From NCBI GenBank assembly GCA_015661965.1, contig DQVA01000068.1, forward strand, positions 1 through 5,823: a stretch of 5,823 nt of DNA, read 5' to 3'. The notes below the pieces were generated by a model. The model was not told the origin of the DNA and ran no database searches. It saw nothing but the letters and a program-made list of their open reading frames with translations. The position numbers and the translations under genes were made by a program. Shown here piece after piece: positions 5,438 to 5,823 of this stretch (the first letter of the stretch is position 1; each line of letters starts with the position of its first letter). This DNA comes from Candidatus Bipolaricaulota bacterium. Its GTDB lineage: Bacteria; Bipolaricaulota; Bipolaricaulia; Bipolaricaulales; Bipolaricaulaceae.

Positions 5438-5457
5438 TCGCTCTCGGCACGGGGATG

Positions 5458-5823
5458 TTACTCCCCTACTTCCACCATCCACACCGTGCGCACGGTGCAG
5501 TTTTTGACGGCCCAGATCTCGATGGCCCCGGTGGTCACGTCGCCGTTGTCGTCCCAGGTGACCGGACCGGACACCCCTTGCCAGTTGATATCCTCCCCGG
5601 CGGCCGCCGCAGCCAGGGCTTGGGCTAGCTGCCCATAGGTATACTCCGCCCCCGGCGGGTTGGCCACCTCCCTGAGCTTGGCCTGGATGGCGGGGCCGGA
5701 GGCCTCCCCGGCGGCGGCGATGGCCAGAGCGATCAGGACCACCGCGTCATAGGCCTCACCCCGGAACGGGATCCCCGAGGCCCCGAACGCGGCTTCATAG
5801 TCCGCCTCGAAGGCGGCCCGGGC
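5458..5823 (-). CDS. livK: LivK-like ABC transporter substrate-binding protein, C-terminal part
   Basis: The frame is open from the right edge (5823) to TAA at 5458-5460, giving the last 121 residues of a larger protein. Family marks of periplasmic ligand-binding proteins of the Leu/Ile/Val type (type I fold) are AYDAVVLIALAIAAAG (24-39), LREVANPPG (50-58), and the near-invariant tail SGPVTWDDNGDVTTGAIEIW (85-104). The family is normally about 370-400 residues, so roughly two thirds, including the signal peptide, lies outside. It would capture the ligand and hand it to LivH-LivM. It is convergent with the liv operon and has its own terminator, so it is a separate transcription unit. The protein ends CTVRTVWMVEVGE, with one unpaired Cys in view. 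A GTG at 5742 is internal, not a start. Ligand is not shown by this fragment. Confidence 0.88.
   Translation of the reverse strand, partial: ARAAFEADYEAAFGASGIPFRGEAYDAVVLIALAIAAAGEASGPAIQAKLREVANPPGAEYTYGQLAQALAAAAAGEDINWQGVSGPVTWDDNGDVTTGAIEIWAVKNCTVRTVWMVEVGE

Noticed and set aside
5458..5742. Small independent gene starting at GTG 5742
   Set aside because: The frame continues in the same family alignment to the right edge (the AYDAV motif lies just upstream), so this is the internal part of a larger binding protein.
1..5823. CRISPR arrays, tRNA or rRNA genes, insertion sequences, phage or defence genes
   Set aside because: No regularly spaced repeats, cloverleaf or rRNA-like stretches, transposase frames or terminal inverted repeats were seen. 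Coding content is accounted for by the transporter and envelope genes.

Overview
The window is GC-rich bacterial DNA, with most third codon positions G or C. It carries a complete four-gene branched-chain amino acid type ABC importer on the plus strand, flanked by minus-strand genes for exported proteins. The left part has a small S-layer-homology (SLH) / coiled-coil / C-terminal-helix protein. That layout resembles the Omp-alpha type envelope tethers of Thermotogae and the SLH proteins of other deep-branching two-membrane bacteria. Together with the GC content this suggests a diderm, possibly thermophilic or candidate-phylum lineage (for example Bipolaricaulota or a Deinococcota-like group). 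This is inference only; no rRNA or tRNA is present to place it.

Layout: (1) 1-712, minus strand: 5' part of a secreted, beta-rich, unrecognised protein with three repeated vicinal-cysteine motifs, cut by the left edge. (2) 713-1123: intergenic, holding this gene's Shine-Dalgarno site (SD), a palindrome in its leader, a consensus-like promoter and two GC-rich hairpins. (3) 1124-1663, minus strand: the SLH/coiled-coil protein. (4) 1664-1945: divergent regulatory region with back-to-back promoters, a mini-ORF, a perfect 13-bp hairpin and a textbook intrinsic terminator placed just upstream of the transporter operon. (5) 1946-5334, plus strand: livG-livF-livH-livM, tightly packed with overlaps or a 2-nt gap. 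(6) 5335-5457: convergent intergenic region with an intrinsic terminator for the minus strand. (7) 5458-5823, minus strand: C-terminal part of a LivK-like substrate-binding protein, cut by the right edge.

Functionally, LivK-like protein captures the ligand outside the inner membrane, LivH and LivM form the channel, and LivG and LivF power it with ATP. The binding protein gene is not in the operon but faces it, with its own terminator, so carrier and permease can be expressed at different levels.

The most interesting signals are the apparent transcription-attenuation leader ahead of livG and the triple CCG(I/V) repeat in the left-edge protein. All three transcription units whose starts are visible have a perfect TTGACA -35 box with a 17-bp spacer.
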